Notes under the pieces: generated by a model
Databases searched by the model: none
What the model saw: only the letters and a program-made list of their open reading frames with translations
What the model was told of the DNA's origin: nothing
Assembly: GCF_025602895.1 (NCBI RefSeq)
Contig: NW_026516530.1
Location: forward strand, 1-26,182
Direction of reading: 5' to 3'
DNA from: Polychytrium aggregatum
Taxonomy: Eukaryota > Chytridiomycota > Chytridiomycetes > Polychytriales
DNA length: 26,182 bases
Part shown: positions 18,943 through 26,182 of the stretch, one piece after another
Numbering within the stretch: the first letter of the stretch is position 1
Layout: each line of letters starts with the position of its first letter
Translations under genes and position numbers: made by a program

Positions 18943-19605
18943 ATGAGCAGAAGCCTTGTCATGTCGGCCAAGGAGATTTTCAAGCGTTTTATTGAGTATC
19001 TCAAAGAGAACGGCAGCGAAGCCCAGCGCACGACCGGCCGTGCTCTCTCCAATACATTCGACACCATCTTGGGACATTTGAGTGAGCCGATCTTTGTGGA
19101 TATGTGCGGGGACGTCAACTCGTCGATTCTGCGGGATGTGTCCTTCTTTGAAGCAGCCCGTGACCCCAAGGGACGGGCTATCCTCGAGGAGATGCAGGGG
19201 TTCTGCAAGGGAGTCGATATCTTCCTGAGCGCCGAGCCACCAGAGGAGCTCAACCAGCTCGCAACGCAAAACGAAATGATGGCCAATATGACCAATGCCC
19301 TGGGGAGCTTTGTGTGCAGCCCCAACTTCAGCAATCTCTCGCAGCGCATCAACGACCTGCTCACTGAGGAAGACACCCGCGAGCTGAGTACAATCATCGA
19401 TATGGTCCAACCGGACACCAAGTCAACCCCCGATCTGCAGCCCCAAGACATCAACGCCATGTTCAGCAAGCTCACATCCGCATTCAGCCAGAACCCGTCG
19501 GTCCTCGAGCACTCCTTCCAGCGCATCCGTGGTATACTCGAGCGCGACCCAGAGATTGACGGGATTGTGCGATCCTTTGCCACCATGGCTCATGGCAATC
19601 GATAG
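18943..19605 (+). CDS. Unknown 220-aa helical protein
   Basis: ATG at 18943-18945 (a second in-frame ATG is at 18961), TAG at 19603-19605. I do not recognise the family. The sequence is mostly helical, with an N-terminal basic/hydrophobic helix (A-K-E-I-F-K-R-F-I-E-Y-L) and regularly spaced Phe and Leu in later segments (F-S-N-L-S-Q-R-I-N; F-S-K-L-T-S-A-F). No membrane segment, signal peptide or metal motif is seen. It starts 71 bp from the divergent 75-aa gene and overlaps the kinase stop by 16 bp (convergent). The frame is clean throughout, unlike both larger neighbours, which supports a real gene. Confidence 0.75.
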   Translation: MSRSLVMSAKEIFKRFIEYLKENGSEAQRTTGRALSNTFDTILGHLSEPIFVDMCGDVNSSILRDVSFFEAARDPKGRAILEEMQGFCKGVDIFLSAEPPEELNQLATQNEMMANMTNALGSFVCSPNFSNLSQRINDLLTEEDTRELSTIIDMVQPDTKSTPDLQPQDINAMFSKLTSAFSQNPSVLEHSFQRIRGILERDPEIDGIVRSFATMAHGNR

Positions 19606-20802
19606 ATATCAAAGAAGCTGTGTCTCAAGAGCTGCTCCGGTGTCCACATGATGTCTCCAAAGAGGTCGAGTGCCTCTTTCCGGATATGACCGTGGTAGAG
19701 ATAGGCGTTGGTCACCCCGCAGCTGCTGCACTGGCTGCACTGGCTGGACCCACTGCACGACGACACCTCGCTGAAGGCATCATCGCCACTGTCATTGTCG
19801 TCGAGTAGGTCTGCCTCTTCCGGTGTGTATTCTGCTTCCGAGACCTCGTCGTCGGTCTTGTAAAAGTCTGCGTCGGAGAATGCATCTTCGTCCGTGACAT
19901 CGCTGTAAACGTCGTCACTGTCGGCGTCGTTGGCGCTGTCGTTATCCTCGGCCGCATCGGTTCGGTCGATGGTCAGCTGATCCAGCTGCTCCCTCGATGG
20001 TTTTCGAGGAGGCATCAACTCAGACGGGTACAGGCTGAAGACAAAGTCTTGGATGACCTGCGGCATATCGCTGAGCTCGCCGAGCGAGTTGATGAAGAAG
20101 TGGAGATCCAGGACGCGGATCGAACTGGCCGACCGGGGCGACTCCATCGAGTCGCTGGTTGAATGGGTTTTTCCAGCCGAGTGAATGGAGCTCCGTGAAC
20201 TCAAAATCCCACAGCTTGGGCATGAGGCCGCCGGGTGGATCACAAAAGAAGCGAAAGTCACCATGGGTGTAAGTGATGCCCTTCGAATCGGTCGTGTCCA
20301 GCAGGATGTTCCCATAATGCAGATCGTAGTGGATGAACTTGTATTTCTCCTGGAGAACGTAGAGCGACCAGACGACGGCAAAGATGATATAGCGCCACTC
20401 GGCCTCTCCGATCTCGTGGTGGTTGTCCTCGAGACTGCCATTCTCGATGAATTCGCTCTGCAGCACCTGGCATTTGTGGTAGATGACGTTTTTGAGGAAC
20501 TTGAGTGGGAAGCAGGTGAGGGCCTTGCTGCTGTTCTTGACGACATGATCCGAGATATATCGGGTGATATGCGGGGTGCATTTGCTCTGGGTGAGCTCCT
20601 TGAGCACCCTGGCCTCCATCAGAGCTGGGTGCTTGTCGTCCAGCGGATACTCGGTCTGCAATGGAATCACTTTCACGCCGTAGAGCACGCTGTCCTTGGA
20701 CACAGCGCATGGGAACCCTTTGACGTCGTCGATATCGACCGAATGCAAGAGCTCGCATTCATCGCCGCCAAAGTGCTTTTGGGTGCAGTCAATCACAAAC
20801 AT
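19590..20802 (-). CDS. Divergent protein kinase, frame change near 20170
   Basis: ATG at plus 20800-20802, final stop at 19590-19592, about 404 codons in all. It carries Y-G-V-K (probable ATP lysine K44), a helix-C glutamate near 63, the catalytic loop H-Y-D-L-H-Y-G-N at 158-165 and D-F-E at 199-201 in place of D-F-G. This fits the atypical Ser/Thr kinases common in giant viruses. After about residue 213 the protein-like frame shifts by one; one extra base in the T5 run at 20168-20172 would explain it. The second frame continues with kinase C-lobe sequence, then an unusual Asp/Glu/Ser-rich insert of about 80 residues and a Cys/Ser-rich patch, and closes with L-L-R-H-S-F-F, typical of a kinase C-lobe end. 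It may be intact if the indel is a sequencing error. Confidence 0.78.
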
Positions 20803-20945
20803 GATGCTCGTGGGCTAGCCGAGGACGGAGAAATCAAAGTCGTCGAAAAAGCGCACAAAAATTTTCTCATACCTCTCGCAAGCTGCGCGTGTGGCCACTG
20901 AACGAAACCAAACCCGAACGCAATGGACGGATCGAGCCCAGTTTC
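20803..20945. other. Upstream flank of kinase gene, cut by R1 copy B
   Basis: 143 bp between the kinase ATG and the R1 copy B LTR. It contains A-rich pieces (five A at 20846-20850; acaaaaatttt near 20856), which would be T/A-rich promoter-like sequence for the kinase. No ORF is supported. The last five bases, gtttc, are the candidate target duplication of R1 copy B. Confidence 0.5.
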
Positions 20946-21254
20946 TGTAGGAGATGGTATCTCCGACGCTGTGCTGCGCGTACTGCGCGTACTGCGCGGC
21001 GCAGTGGGTCGTGACCTGTGCTGCGCTTTGCGTTTTCACGCACCGCAGGCAGGCCACCGCAGGGTATACCTGCGGGTTGCCCCCGTTCCCCCCGTTTGTC
21101 TGGAGTTCGGTTTTATCGTGAATAAACGTAAGTGCTCCCCGAGCTCACCCGTCCGCTAGAGTAGCCTAGCACCGCCCTGTTCTGCCCCGTCCTGTCTTGT
21201 CTTGTACCCCCTCCCTCCCCGTCTTGCCCCAACGTCCCAGTAGTGGACGTTACA
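20946..21254 (+). repeat. R1 copy B 5' LTR
   Basis: 309 bp, TGTAGG...TTACA, matching 10731-11039. AATAAA is at 21121-21126. A consensus-like 5' splice site (GTAAGT) follows at 21128-21133. Confidence 0.95.
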
Positions 21255-21266
21255 TGGTAGCATCGG
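21255..21266 (+). other. R1 primer-binding site, tRNA type
   Basis: tggtagcatcgg directly abuts the 5' LTR. It starts with TGG, as expected for pairing with a tRNA CCA end, and the first seven bases are those used by elements primed by initiator tRNA-Met in yeast. No complement was found in the LTR, so this is not self-priming. The tRNA itself is not identified. Confidence 0.65.
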
Positions 21267-21376
21267 AAATCCTCGTCTTGTTTTCGTCCTGTTTGTCCTC
21301 TTTCTAGATCCTCAAGCTGGATCCCGCCTCTCTTGCCGACCGACTCTCCTCTCTGTCCCTGGAGCCTGCCCCTGCC

Positions 21377-22198
21377 ATGAGCAACCCCCGCCCACTTCCG
21401 GAAGCCTTCCTCAAGACCTTCCGTGCCCCAGTGTTTACTGGGAAGAGCCGCTCCTCCTCGGTGGAGGACTGGCTGCAGCAACTCGAGGACTACCTCGATG
21501 CTGCCCAAGTCGCCCCCACCCACCACATCGTCGCCGCCAAGCTCTGCTTAAAGGACCAGGCGTACCGTTGGTACCGCCGCCAAGGGTTCGACGAGCAGAG
21601 CGAAGGTGTGTTTGACGACTTCAAGGACCGCCTCCGTCGCCGCTTCGGCAGCCCCAATGCTGAACTCATTGCCCGTGACAAGCTATACTCTCTCGTGCAG
21701 CGTGGTTCTGTGACCCGCTACATCGAGGAGTTTGAAGACCTCTCCTCCCAGATTGAGGAGCTGGGCTCTGCTGATGCGATGTACCTCTTCCAGAAGGGCC
21801 TCAAGCCCAAGATCAGAGAGTACATCGCCAGCAACCCTGATGCCCGCAAGTCCCTGGACGTGATGATGGACGTTGCCGAGAACCTCGACAACGTCCAGTA
21901 CCATGGCCGCCAGTTCTACCCGCAGCTGGCAGGCGGCCATCGGTCTCATCACGTCCCAGCCCGTCCGCCTCGCCCGGCCCCGCCCGCAAGACCCATGCCT
22001 GAGCCCATGGACGTTGACGTCAACGCCATGGAGGCTCGTGGCCCTCCCCGCTCCCGGTTCCAGCAAGCTGCCACTGTCTCCCCCAAGGACAGACAGAAGC
22101 AGGAGGACCTCCGCCATGGTTCCTGCTTCTTCTGTCACCGACCGGGACACCAGGCCAAGGAGTGCCCCATGAAGTCGGGAAACGGCCGACCCTACTAG
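21377..22198 (+). CDS. gag: R1 copy B gag, intact
   Basis: 273 aa from ATG (context gccATGa) to TAG at 22196-22198. Residues about 30-140 are a Ty3-type gag/capsid domain (W-L-Q-Q-L-E-D-Y-L; Y-R-W-Y; F-D-D-F-K-D-R-L-R-R-R-F; Y-I-E-E-F). Then come a Pro/Arg-rich linker, a P-M-D-V-D signature and one CCHC knuckle at 250-263 (C-F-F-C-H-R-P-G-H...C). It is expected to form the particle and bind element RNA. It serves as the reference against which copy A's indels are read. A -1 frameshift signal overlaps its end. Confidence 0.93.
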   Translation: MSNPRPLPEAFLKTFRAPVFTGKSRSSSVEDWLQQLEDYLDAAQVAPTHHIVAAKLCLKDQAYRWYRRQGFDEQSEGVFDDFKDRLRRRFGSPNAELIARDKLYSLVQRGSVTRYIEEFEDLSSQIEELGSADAMYLFQKGLKPKIREYIASNPDARKSLDVMMDVAENLDNVQYHGRQFYPQLAGGHRSHHVPARPPRPAPPARPMPEPMDVDVNAMEARGPPRSRFQQAATVSPKDRQKQEDLRHGSCFFCHRPGHQAKECPMKSGNGRPY

Positions 22199-22220
22199 GT
22201 GGCTCTGGAGCCCTAGTAGG
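22177..22220 (+). promoter_or_regulatory. -1 frameshift signal, R1 copy B
   Basis: The slippery heptamer GGGAAAC (22177-22183) sits in gag frame as G|GGA|AAC. A 7-nt spacer follows, then a perfect 9-bp stem, cctactagg (22191-22199) with cctagtagg (22212-22220), and a 12-nt loop that can pair further (gct/agc). The gag stop is inside the 5' arm. The downstream pol frame is exactly -1 to gag and open. Confidence 0.8.
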
Positions 22221-22765
22221 AGACCAACGCCGTGGATTGCTCAATGCAGTCCACGCGTCTCCAGAGGAAGTTCACCTCGCCCCCTCCCCCGAAGGAGAAA
22301 CAAACCAAGTGTTGTGCGTCGTGCGAGAGGTGCATGGTGGCGCAAGCCGCCTGCCTCTCCACGAACGTGAAGAGAAAACCAAAATTGAAAACCAAAACAA
22401 AAAAGAAAATCAAGAACCCTTGAGGGACAGGACCGCCTGTGCCCTCACCCCTGTCAAGTCGTGTGTGTCGGATGCTTCCGACATGTGTCCGCAAGCCGTG
22501 GACGTCGTGTGCAATGGCGTGCTGACGCCGCAGGCCCCCGCAATGGCCGAACCCTATCCAAAATGTCCGAGTGGCCGTGATGAAGCCAACCAAGACCAAG
22601 TGTCGCCCGTTCCCCCAAGTCAAGTCATGGTGCAGGAGGCTGTGCAGGAGGACCATGAAGAGTCCCTGCTGTACCTCCCTGCCACCGTCCAAGGTCACAC
22701 CGTCCGAATGATGGTGGACTCTGGAGCAAGCTGCAACTTTGTCAGCAGACGCTTGCTCCAGGAGC
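22184..22765 (+). pseudogene. pol: R1 copy B pol, N-terminal fragment (linker and protease start)
   Basis: In the -1 frame after the slippery site an open, charged linker (K/E/N-rich near 22370-22420) leads to the aspartic protease start V-D-S-G-A-S near 22711-22730. The frame is intact to 22765, where R3 interrupts it; stray LTR codons then give a stop at 22798-22800. Reverse transcriptase and later domains of this copy would lie beyond R3. Confidence 0.85.
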
Positions 22766-23579
22766 TGTTAGGGATAGCTTCTGCTTGTTCTCCACTTTGA
22801 CTGCACACTTGGCTGTTCTTTTGCCTTTCTGTTTGTTTGTGTGTAGCTTTGCAGTTCCCCTCCAATTTTCCGCCTTTTGCCTGCCATTTCCGCTCCTTCC
22901 GCACTTCCGTTTCCCCGCGCTGCTCCGCTTCCTTTGTCTTCTTCGCACGCGCCGGTTTGTTTGTGCACGCGCCTTGCTGCGATTGGTTGCAATTCGGCTG
23001 TCATGAACACCCTCTGCCTTTGCCCTCTTCCTTCCTTTGCCTTTGCCCTTTCCTTTCTGTTTGCCTGCCTTAGCGCTTTCCCTTCCTTCTGTTTGTTTGT
23101 TTCCCGCGCTGTGCTGCCTTGTTGTCTTCCCGCCAGCACGCGCGCTGTCTGTGTTCCGTTCCCGCTTCCTTGCTGTTGGTCGTGGGTTACGCCCACGACG
23201 CCGCCTCGACGCCGCCTGACGCCTTGGCGCCGCCATGCCGCCGCCACTGACGCCCGCTGACTCACGGATCCCGAGTCACGGCCGCCACCTGCTTCGCTCG
23301 CTGCTTCGCCCTCCCCGCCGCTGCTTCGCTCCTGCCCCCTCGCTCTGCAACGTCGATCCTTGGCGCTCGCATAAATAGCCCTCCGACCAGCCTCTGTCTT
23401 TTGCCTTCGTCTTGCCACTTTGTATTTTTAGTATCCTAAGCCTTGGATCTAGAATAAAACTTTGGCTTCACACTTGACACTCTGTGTCCCAGTCCAGTCC
23501 CCGCTCCTCTCCCTACGTTCGAGTCTTGCATTAGGACTCTTGCGCGCTTCCCTGCTTGCCCCGTTGTCCAGTCTTGACA
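22766..23579 (+). repeat. R3 5' LTR
   Basis: The left boundary is exact from the break in R1. The right boundary is inferred from a CA end (TTGACA) just before the primer-binding site. It contains ataaatag at 23371-23378 as TATA box and AATAAA at 23453-23458, giving a long pyrimidine-rich U3 of about 630 bp. Otherwise 22766-23651 has no supported gene. The second LTR is off-window, so the end is provisional. Confidence 0.75.
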
Positions 23580-23581
23580 CT

Positions 23582-23590
23582 TGGCAAGAC
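23582..23590 (+). other. R3 primer-binding site, possibly self-priming
   Basis: tggcaagac lies two bases after the inferred LTR end. Its exact complement gtcttgcca occurs in the LTR at 23409-23417, 38 bases from the TATA start, the same spacing as the R2 self-primer. It also begins TGG, so a tRNA primer cannot be excluded; the match is only 9 bases. Confidence 0.5.
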
Positions 23591-23651
23591 CTTCAACAAC
23601 CCCCCACTTGCCCAGCTTTTGTCCCCGTTCCCTTCGCTATCTCTTTTACCA

Positions 23652-24890
23652 ATGGCTTCCCCTTCTGGCCTTTCCGAGCCCGAGCTCCAGGCCATCCGTG
23701 CGGTCATTATCCAGTCCGCCGAGAACGCCCGTTCTCTCCAGGACTTTTCCAAGTTCCTCCACGATCAGGATGATGCGCTCAACCGCATCACCGATCGTAT
23801 GGACCAGGTCCTGGCTCGCCGTGAAGAGGATGTCCGCCAAGTTGTCGCCGCCAGTGTCCAGGAGGCCCTCCGCAGCTACCAGGCCCAGCTACCTCCTCCA
23901 GTTCCTGCTCCCGCTCCGATCCGTCGCGCAGGTCGCCCCTACTTCGGCGTACCTGACGACGTCGATGATCCTGCCCAAGACCCCGAGGATCACTCTGCTG
24001 GTCGCAACTCTGCCACCAGGCAGATAGGTCCTCCCGACCGCTTCTCTGGTAAGGACCCGAGCCGCTGCAATGCCTTCCTCTCGCATTGCAGACTGGCCTT
24101 CGTGTCCAACCCTCCCCTCTTCCAGACTGAAAGGGATAAGGTGTTTTACGCCTTATCCTATCTCGATGGTACTGCTGCAGACTACATGCAGCCGTACATC
24201 GATCAGTTGGAGAGAGACCCCGAGTGCTCTCCCCCTGCCATCCGTGACTTTGCCGGTTTCTCCGAGTGGCTCCGTGCTGCCTTTGGCCAGGTCCAGCCCA
24301 CCATCGCCGCTGCTCGCGAGATGGTCAGGCTTTACCAAGTCACCTCCGCCGCCGCCTATGCCGCCGAGTACCGCCGCCAAGCCGTCCACCTCGTCACTTG
24401 GTCCCAAGACCCTCTCATGTTCCACTTCGAGAGTGGACTCAAGCCCTCGGTTCAAGATGAACTCTCCCGCCGCTCCTTCGACAACCTCGAAGATCTCATG
24501 CAAGCGGCGATCGCCATCGACAACCGCCAGGAGGACCAACGCTCCCGCCGTCCCAACCACCGCTCCGCTCCTGCTCCTGCTCCTGCTCGTCCGGCTCCTC
24601 TCCCTTTCCGTCCGGCTCCTCGTCCCTTCGCTCCTGCTCCTCCTCCTCGCCCCGCTCAAGCCTTCAACGTTCCCCAGCCCATGGACCTCAGCCAGGCTTC
24701 CGCTCGCAGGCTGACCGCCGAGGACAAGGCCGCCCTCCGTGCTGCTAATCGTTGCTTTTATTGCAAGCAGGAAGGGCACATTGCCCCTCGCTGCCCCAAT
24801 AAGGCATCCTCCCGCTTGGCTGCCATCGATGCTTCTTTGGCTGTCGTTGATGTGAATAAACTTGACGACCAGGAAAACTTCTCTGCCTAG
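23652..24890 (+). CDS. gag: R3 gag
   Basis: 412 aa from ATG at 23652 (context accaATGG) to TAG at 24888-24890. An upstream open stretch in the same frame lies in LTR and leader and is not part of the gene. There is an N-terminal helical region (about 1-75), a Pro-rich linker, a Ty3-type gag domain at about 130-290 (F-S-G; A-F-L-S-H-C; W-L-R-A-A-F; Y-A-A-E-Y-R-R), a Pro/Ala-rich tract built of ctcctgctcctg-type repeats, a P-M-D-L-S signature, and a CCHC knuckle at 368-381 (C-F-Y-C-K-Q-E-G-H...C). No break is seen. Confidence 0.92.
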   Translation: MASPSGLSEPELQAIRAVIIQSAENARSLQDFSKFLHDQDDALNRITDRMDQVLARREEDVRQVVAASVQEALRSYQAQLPPPVPAPAPIRRAGRPYFGVPDDVDDPAQDPEDHSAGRNSATRQIGPPDRFSGKDPSRCNAFLSHCRLAFVSNPPLFQTERDKVFYALSYLDGTAADYMQPYIDQLERDPECSPPAIRDFAGFSEWLRAAFGQVQPTIAAAREMVRLYQVTSAAAYAAEYRRQAVHLVTWSQDPLMFHFESGLKPSVQDELSRRSFDNLEDLMQAAIAIDNRQEDQRSRRPNHRSAPAPAPARPAPLPFRPAPRPFAPAPPPRPAQAFNVPQPMDLSQASARRLTAEDKAALRAANRCFYCKQEGHIAPRCPNKASSRLAAIDASLAVVDVNKLDDQENFSA

Positions 24891-24916
24891 AAAAGGTCGG
24901 AGGAGCTTTCCTAGGC
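24872..24916 (+). promoter_or_regulatory. Candidate -1 frameshift signal, R3
   Basis: GGAAAAC (24872-24878) is in gag frame as G|GAA|AAC. A 6-nt spacer follows, then an 11-bp stem with one mismatch: gcctagaaaag (24885-24895) with ctttcctaggc (24906-24916). The gag stop is in the 5' arm. The heptamer is weaker than the R1/R2 one because the first three bases are not identical. Confidence 0.5.
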
Positions 24917-25574
24917 GTCAATCATGTCATAAATCTTCCTCCTGTAAATGTCTCCACGGTAAATCACTCTTCTGCCTTTTGCCATCTTGCCCCCGTCACC
25001 ATTGCCACCGTTTCCACCGCTCTTGCTTCTTCGTCTTCGCCTCCCGAGCCTGACATCCAACGTCAGCCCTCCCTCGCTGTGACTCTGCTGTGCGGTCCAG
25101 AGTCCATACGGGCAACCGCCATGATCGATACCGGCGCGGTTACTTCGTTTATGGACACTGGATTCGCCGCAACCCACGCTCTCCCCACCTTTGAAACTTC
25201 TTTCGTCATCACTCTTGCCGATGGTTCTTCGATGGAGTCTAGTCTTGGAGTTTGTGTTTCTATGATCACAGGCATCAGCCACTATGAACAAATCTCGTTC
25301 GCGCTGATTCCCTTGGCTTCATACCCGATCATCTTGGGTATGGATTGGATCAAGAAACACAAACCCTACTTTGACTGGCACCATGACTCTATTTTCTTGC
25401 CTTGCACCTCTATCCACAGTTTGGCCTCCCCGTTCTCTCCCGAGCCACAGTCCTCTAGGTCCAGCCCTGCCGAGTCCCCTGCTGAGGTCCCCGCCGAGCC
25501 TGCCGTGTCCCTGCCCGAGTCCAAGATTGTTCCTGCCAAGTCCCCAGCCGAGTCCCCAGCCGAGCCCGAGATCC

Positions 25575-25642
25575 TCCCTGCCTTGCCTCCTGCCGTGCCC
25601 AAGCCCAGTCCCTGCCTTGCCTCCTGCCGTCCCAAAGACCAA
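25575..25642 (+). repeat. 34-bp tandem duplication in R3 pol
   Basis: The 22 bases starting tccctgccttg at 25575 recur at 25609, an offset of 34. The offset is not a multiple of three and shifts the frame between protease and reverse transcriptase. Confidence 0.75.
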
Positions 25643-26182
25643 GACCAAGACCCAGTCCCTGCCCAGCGTCAGCCTGATCGGCAGCATCCCCTTCCAGCAC
25701 GCCGTCCAGAAGGAAGGCCTGGAAGTGTTCCTCTTGGATGCTGCCCGAGTCCTGTCCCTCTGCTCCGTCGACGCTGGAGCCAAGCCAAGGCCGAGCCCTC
25801 TGTCCCCTCCAAGTACTCGTCCTTTGCCAAGGTGTTTTCCAAGTCCGAGGCCGACAAGCTCCCCCAGCACCGCCCTTACGACCACACGATCCCGTTGGTC
25901 GAAGGTGCGTCTCCGTCGTTTGGGCCCGTCTACAACCTCTCCAAGCCGGAGATGGACGCCCTCCACACCTACATCCAAGAGAACCTCTCCAAGGGTTTCA
26001 TCCGCCGTTCCGAGTCCCCTGCCGGTGCCCCAGTCCTGTTCGTCAAGAAGAAGGATGGCTCCCTCCGTCTCTGCGTCGACTACCGGGCCCTGAACAAGAT
26101 CACCGTGCCGAACCGCTGTCCCCTTCCTCTGATTGCCGAGACGTTCGACAACCTCGGCAAGGCCAAGATCTTCACCAAGCTC

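Larger units (their letters stand above)
11040..20945. other. Endogenous giant-virus-like island
   Basis: This 9.9-kb block lies between two same-orientation R1 copies. It holds seven intronless genes on both strands with short gaps and overlapping convergent ends, unlike the retrotransposons around it. Gene content (large phage/giant-virus-type fibre, coiled-coil protein, small HExxH metallopeptidase, divergent protein kinase, orphan small proteins) matches nucleocytoplasmic large DNA viruses as a class. No hallmark gene (capsid, DNA polymerase, packaging ATPase) is inside the window, so the viral assignment rests on architecture and on these families. The block is probably a piece of a longer integration cut up by retrotransposons. 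Confidence 0.7.
20946..22765 (+). mobile_element. R1 copy B: chromovirus 5' part, interrupted by R3
   Basis: Same family as copy A and same orientation. It holds the complete 309-bp 5' LTR, primer-binding site, 122-bp leader, intact gag, -1 frameshift signal and pol up to the protease. At 22766 it switches abruptly to the LTR of R3 just after a L-L-Q-E-L codon run that continues normally in copy A at 1310. The remainder should lie beyond R3, off the right edge. Confidence 0.93.
22766..26182 (+). mobile_element. R3: third chromovirus-type element, 3' part off-window
   Basis: This plus-strand LTR element is inserted in R1 copy B. It holds an 814-bp LTR, a primer-binding site, gag (412 aa), and pol with protease and the start of reverse transcriptase at the right edge. 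Its proteins are unlike those of R1 and closer in pol to R2 ([13 protein letters not shown]). The left flank ggagc (22761-22765) is the expected target duplication; its partner is off-window. Confidence 0.9.
24866..26182 (+). pseudogene. pol: R3 pol, partial: protease and RT start, two frame changes
   Basis: The frame is open in -1 to gag from 24866. It holds the aspartic protease I-D-T-G-A-V at about 25124-25141 and I-I-L-G-M-D-W near 25330, a Pro/Glu/Ser linker, then reverse transcriptase with F-V-K-K-K-D-G and C-V-D-Y-R-A-L-N up to the window edge. Between 25609 and about 25785 the protein-like sequence (S-L-I-G-S-I-P-F) moves to another frame and then returns. The changes coincide with a 34-bp tandem duplication (units at 25575 and 25609) and a 5-bp one (ccaag twice, 25780-25789), together 39 bp. 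As read, about 60 codons are out of frame; whether this blocks the element is not certain. Confidence 0.82.

Noticed and set aside
20185-20901. 238-codon plus-strand open frame
   Set aside because: Antisense to the kinase, whose catalytic motifs are clear on the minus strand.
22800-23560. Several 60-216 codon frames on both strands
   Set aside because: They lie in the pyrimidine-rich U3 of the R3 LTR, are low in complexity and show no domain.

Overview
The window is eukaryotic DNA in which two kinds of sequence are interleaved. The first is a set of Ty3/gypsy retrotransposons of the chromodomain (chromovirus) type, from three families named here R1, R2 and R3. The second is a compact, intronless island, 11040-20945, whose genes look like those of a large nucleocytoplasmic DNA virus (giant virus). 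Chromoviruses, two of which carry sequence complementarity expected for Tf1/sushi-type self-priming, and the fairly GC-rich sequence fit a fungus, perhaps an early-diverging one, but no host gene is present and the host call is weak.

Layout. Positions 1-11039 are R1 copy A (+ strand; its 5' LTR lies off the left edge). Its pol is split inside the RNase H domain by a complete 6.08-kb R2 element (2870-8945, minus strand), which has 419-bp LTRs, a 5-bp target duplication and apparently intact gag and pol. Copy A then resumes with RNase H tail, integrase and chromodomain and ends in a 309-bp LTR (10731-11039). Positions 11040-20945 are the virus-like island. Positions 20946-22765 are R1 copy B in the same orientation (LTR, primer-binding site, intact gag, start of pol). 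It is cut at 22766 by R3, whose 814-bp LTR, gag and partial pol run off the right edge.

The island holds, in order: a giant tail-fibre-like protein (minus), truncated exactly at the R1 LTR; a divergent coiled-coil protein (+); a 106-aa protein (minus); a membrane-anchored HExxH metallopeptidase (minus); a 75-aa protein (minus) that shares a C-terminal motif with the 106-aa one; an unknown 220-aa protein (+); and a protein kinase (minus). Intergenic gaps are about 40-145 bp, convergent ends overlap, and no introns are needed. The reading frames of the coiled-coil protein and the kinase each change once at a short homopolymer.

The retrotransposons inserted into the viral DNA: the fibre frame runs open into the copy A LTR. 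The island therefore probably continues beyond both edges of the window. Each retrotransposon family shows a candidate -1 ribosomal frameshift signal at the gag/pol junction with the gag stop codon inside the stem. R2 and R3 have primer-binding sites complementary to their own LTR, while R1 has a tRNA-type site.

The most notable result is this endogenous giant-virus segment, its unnamed gene set, and the paired small proteins sharing a W-x-A-R-N-x-M-F tail.
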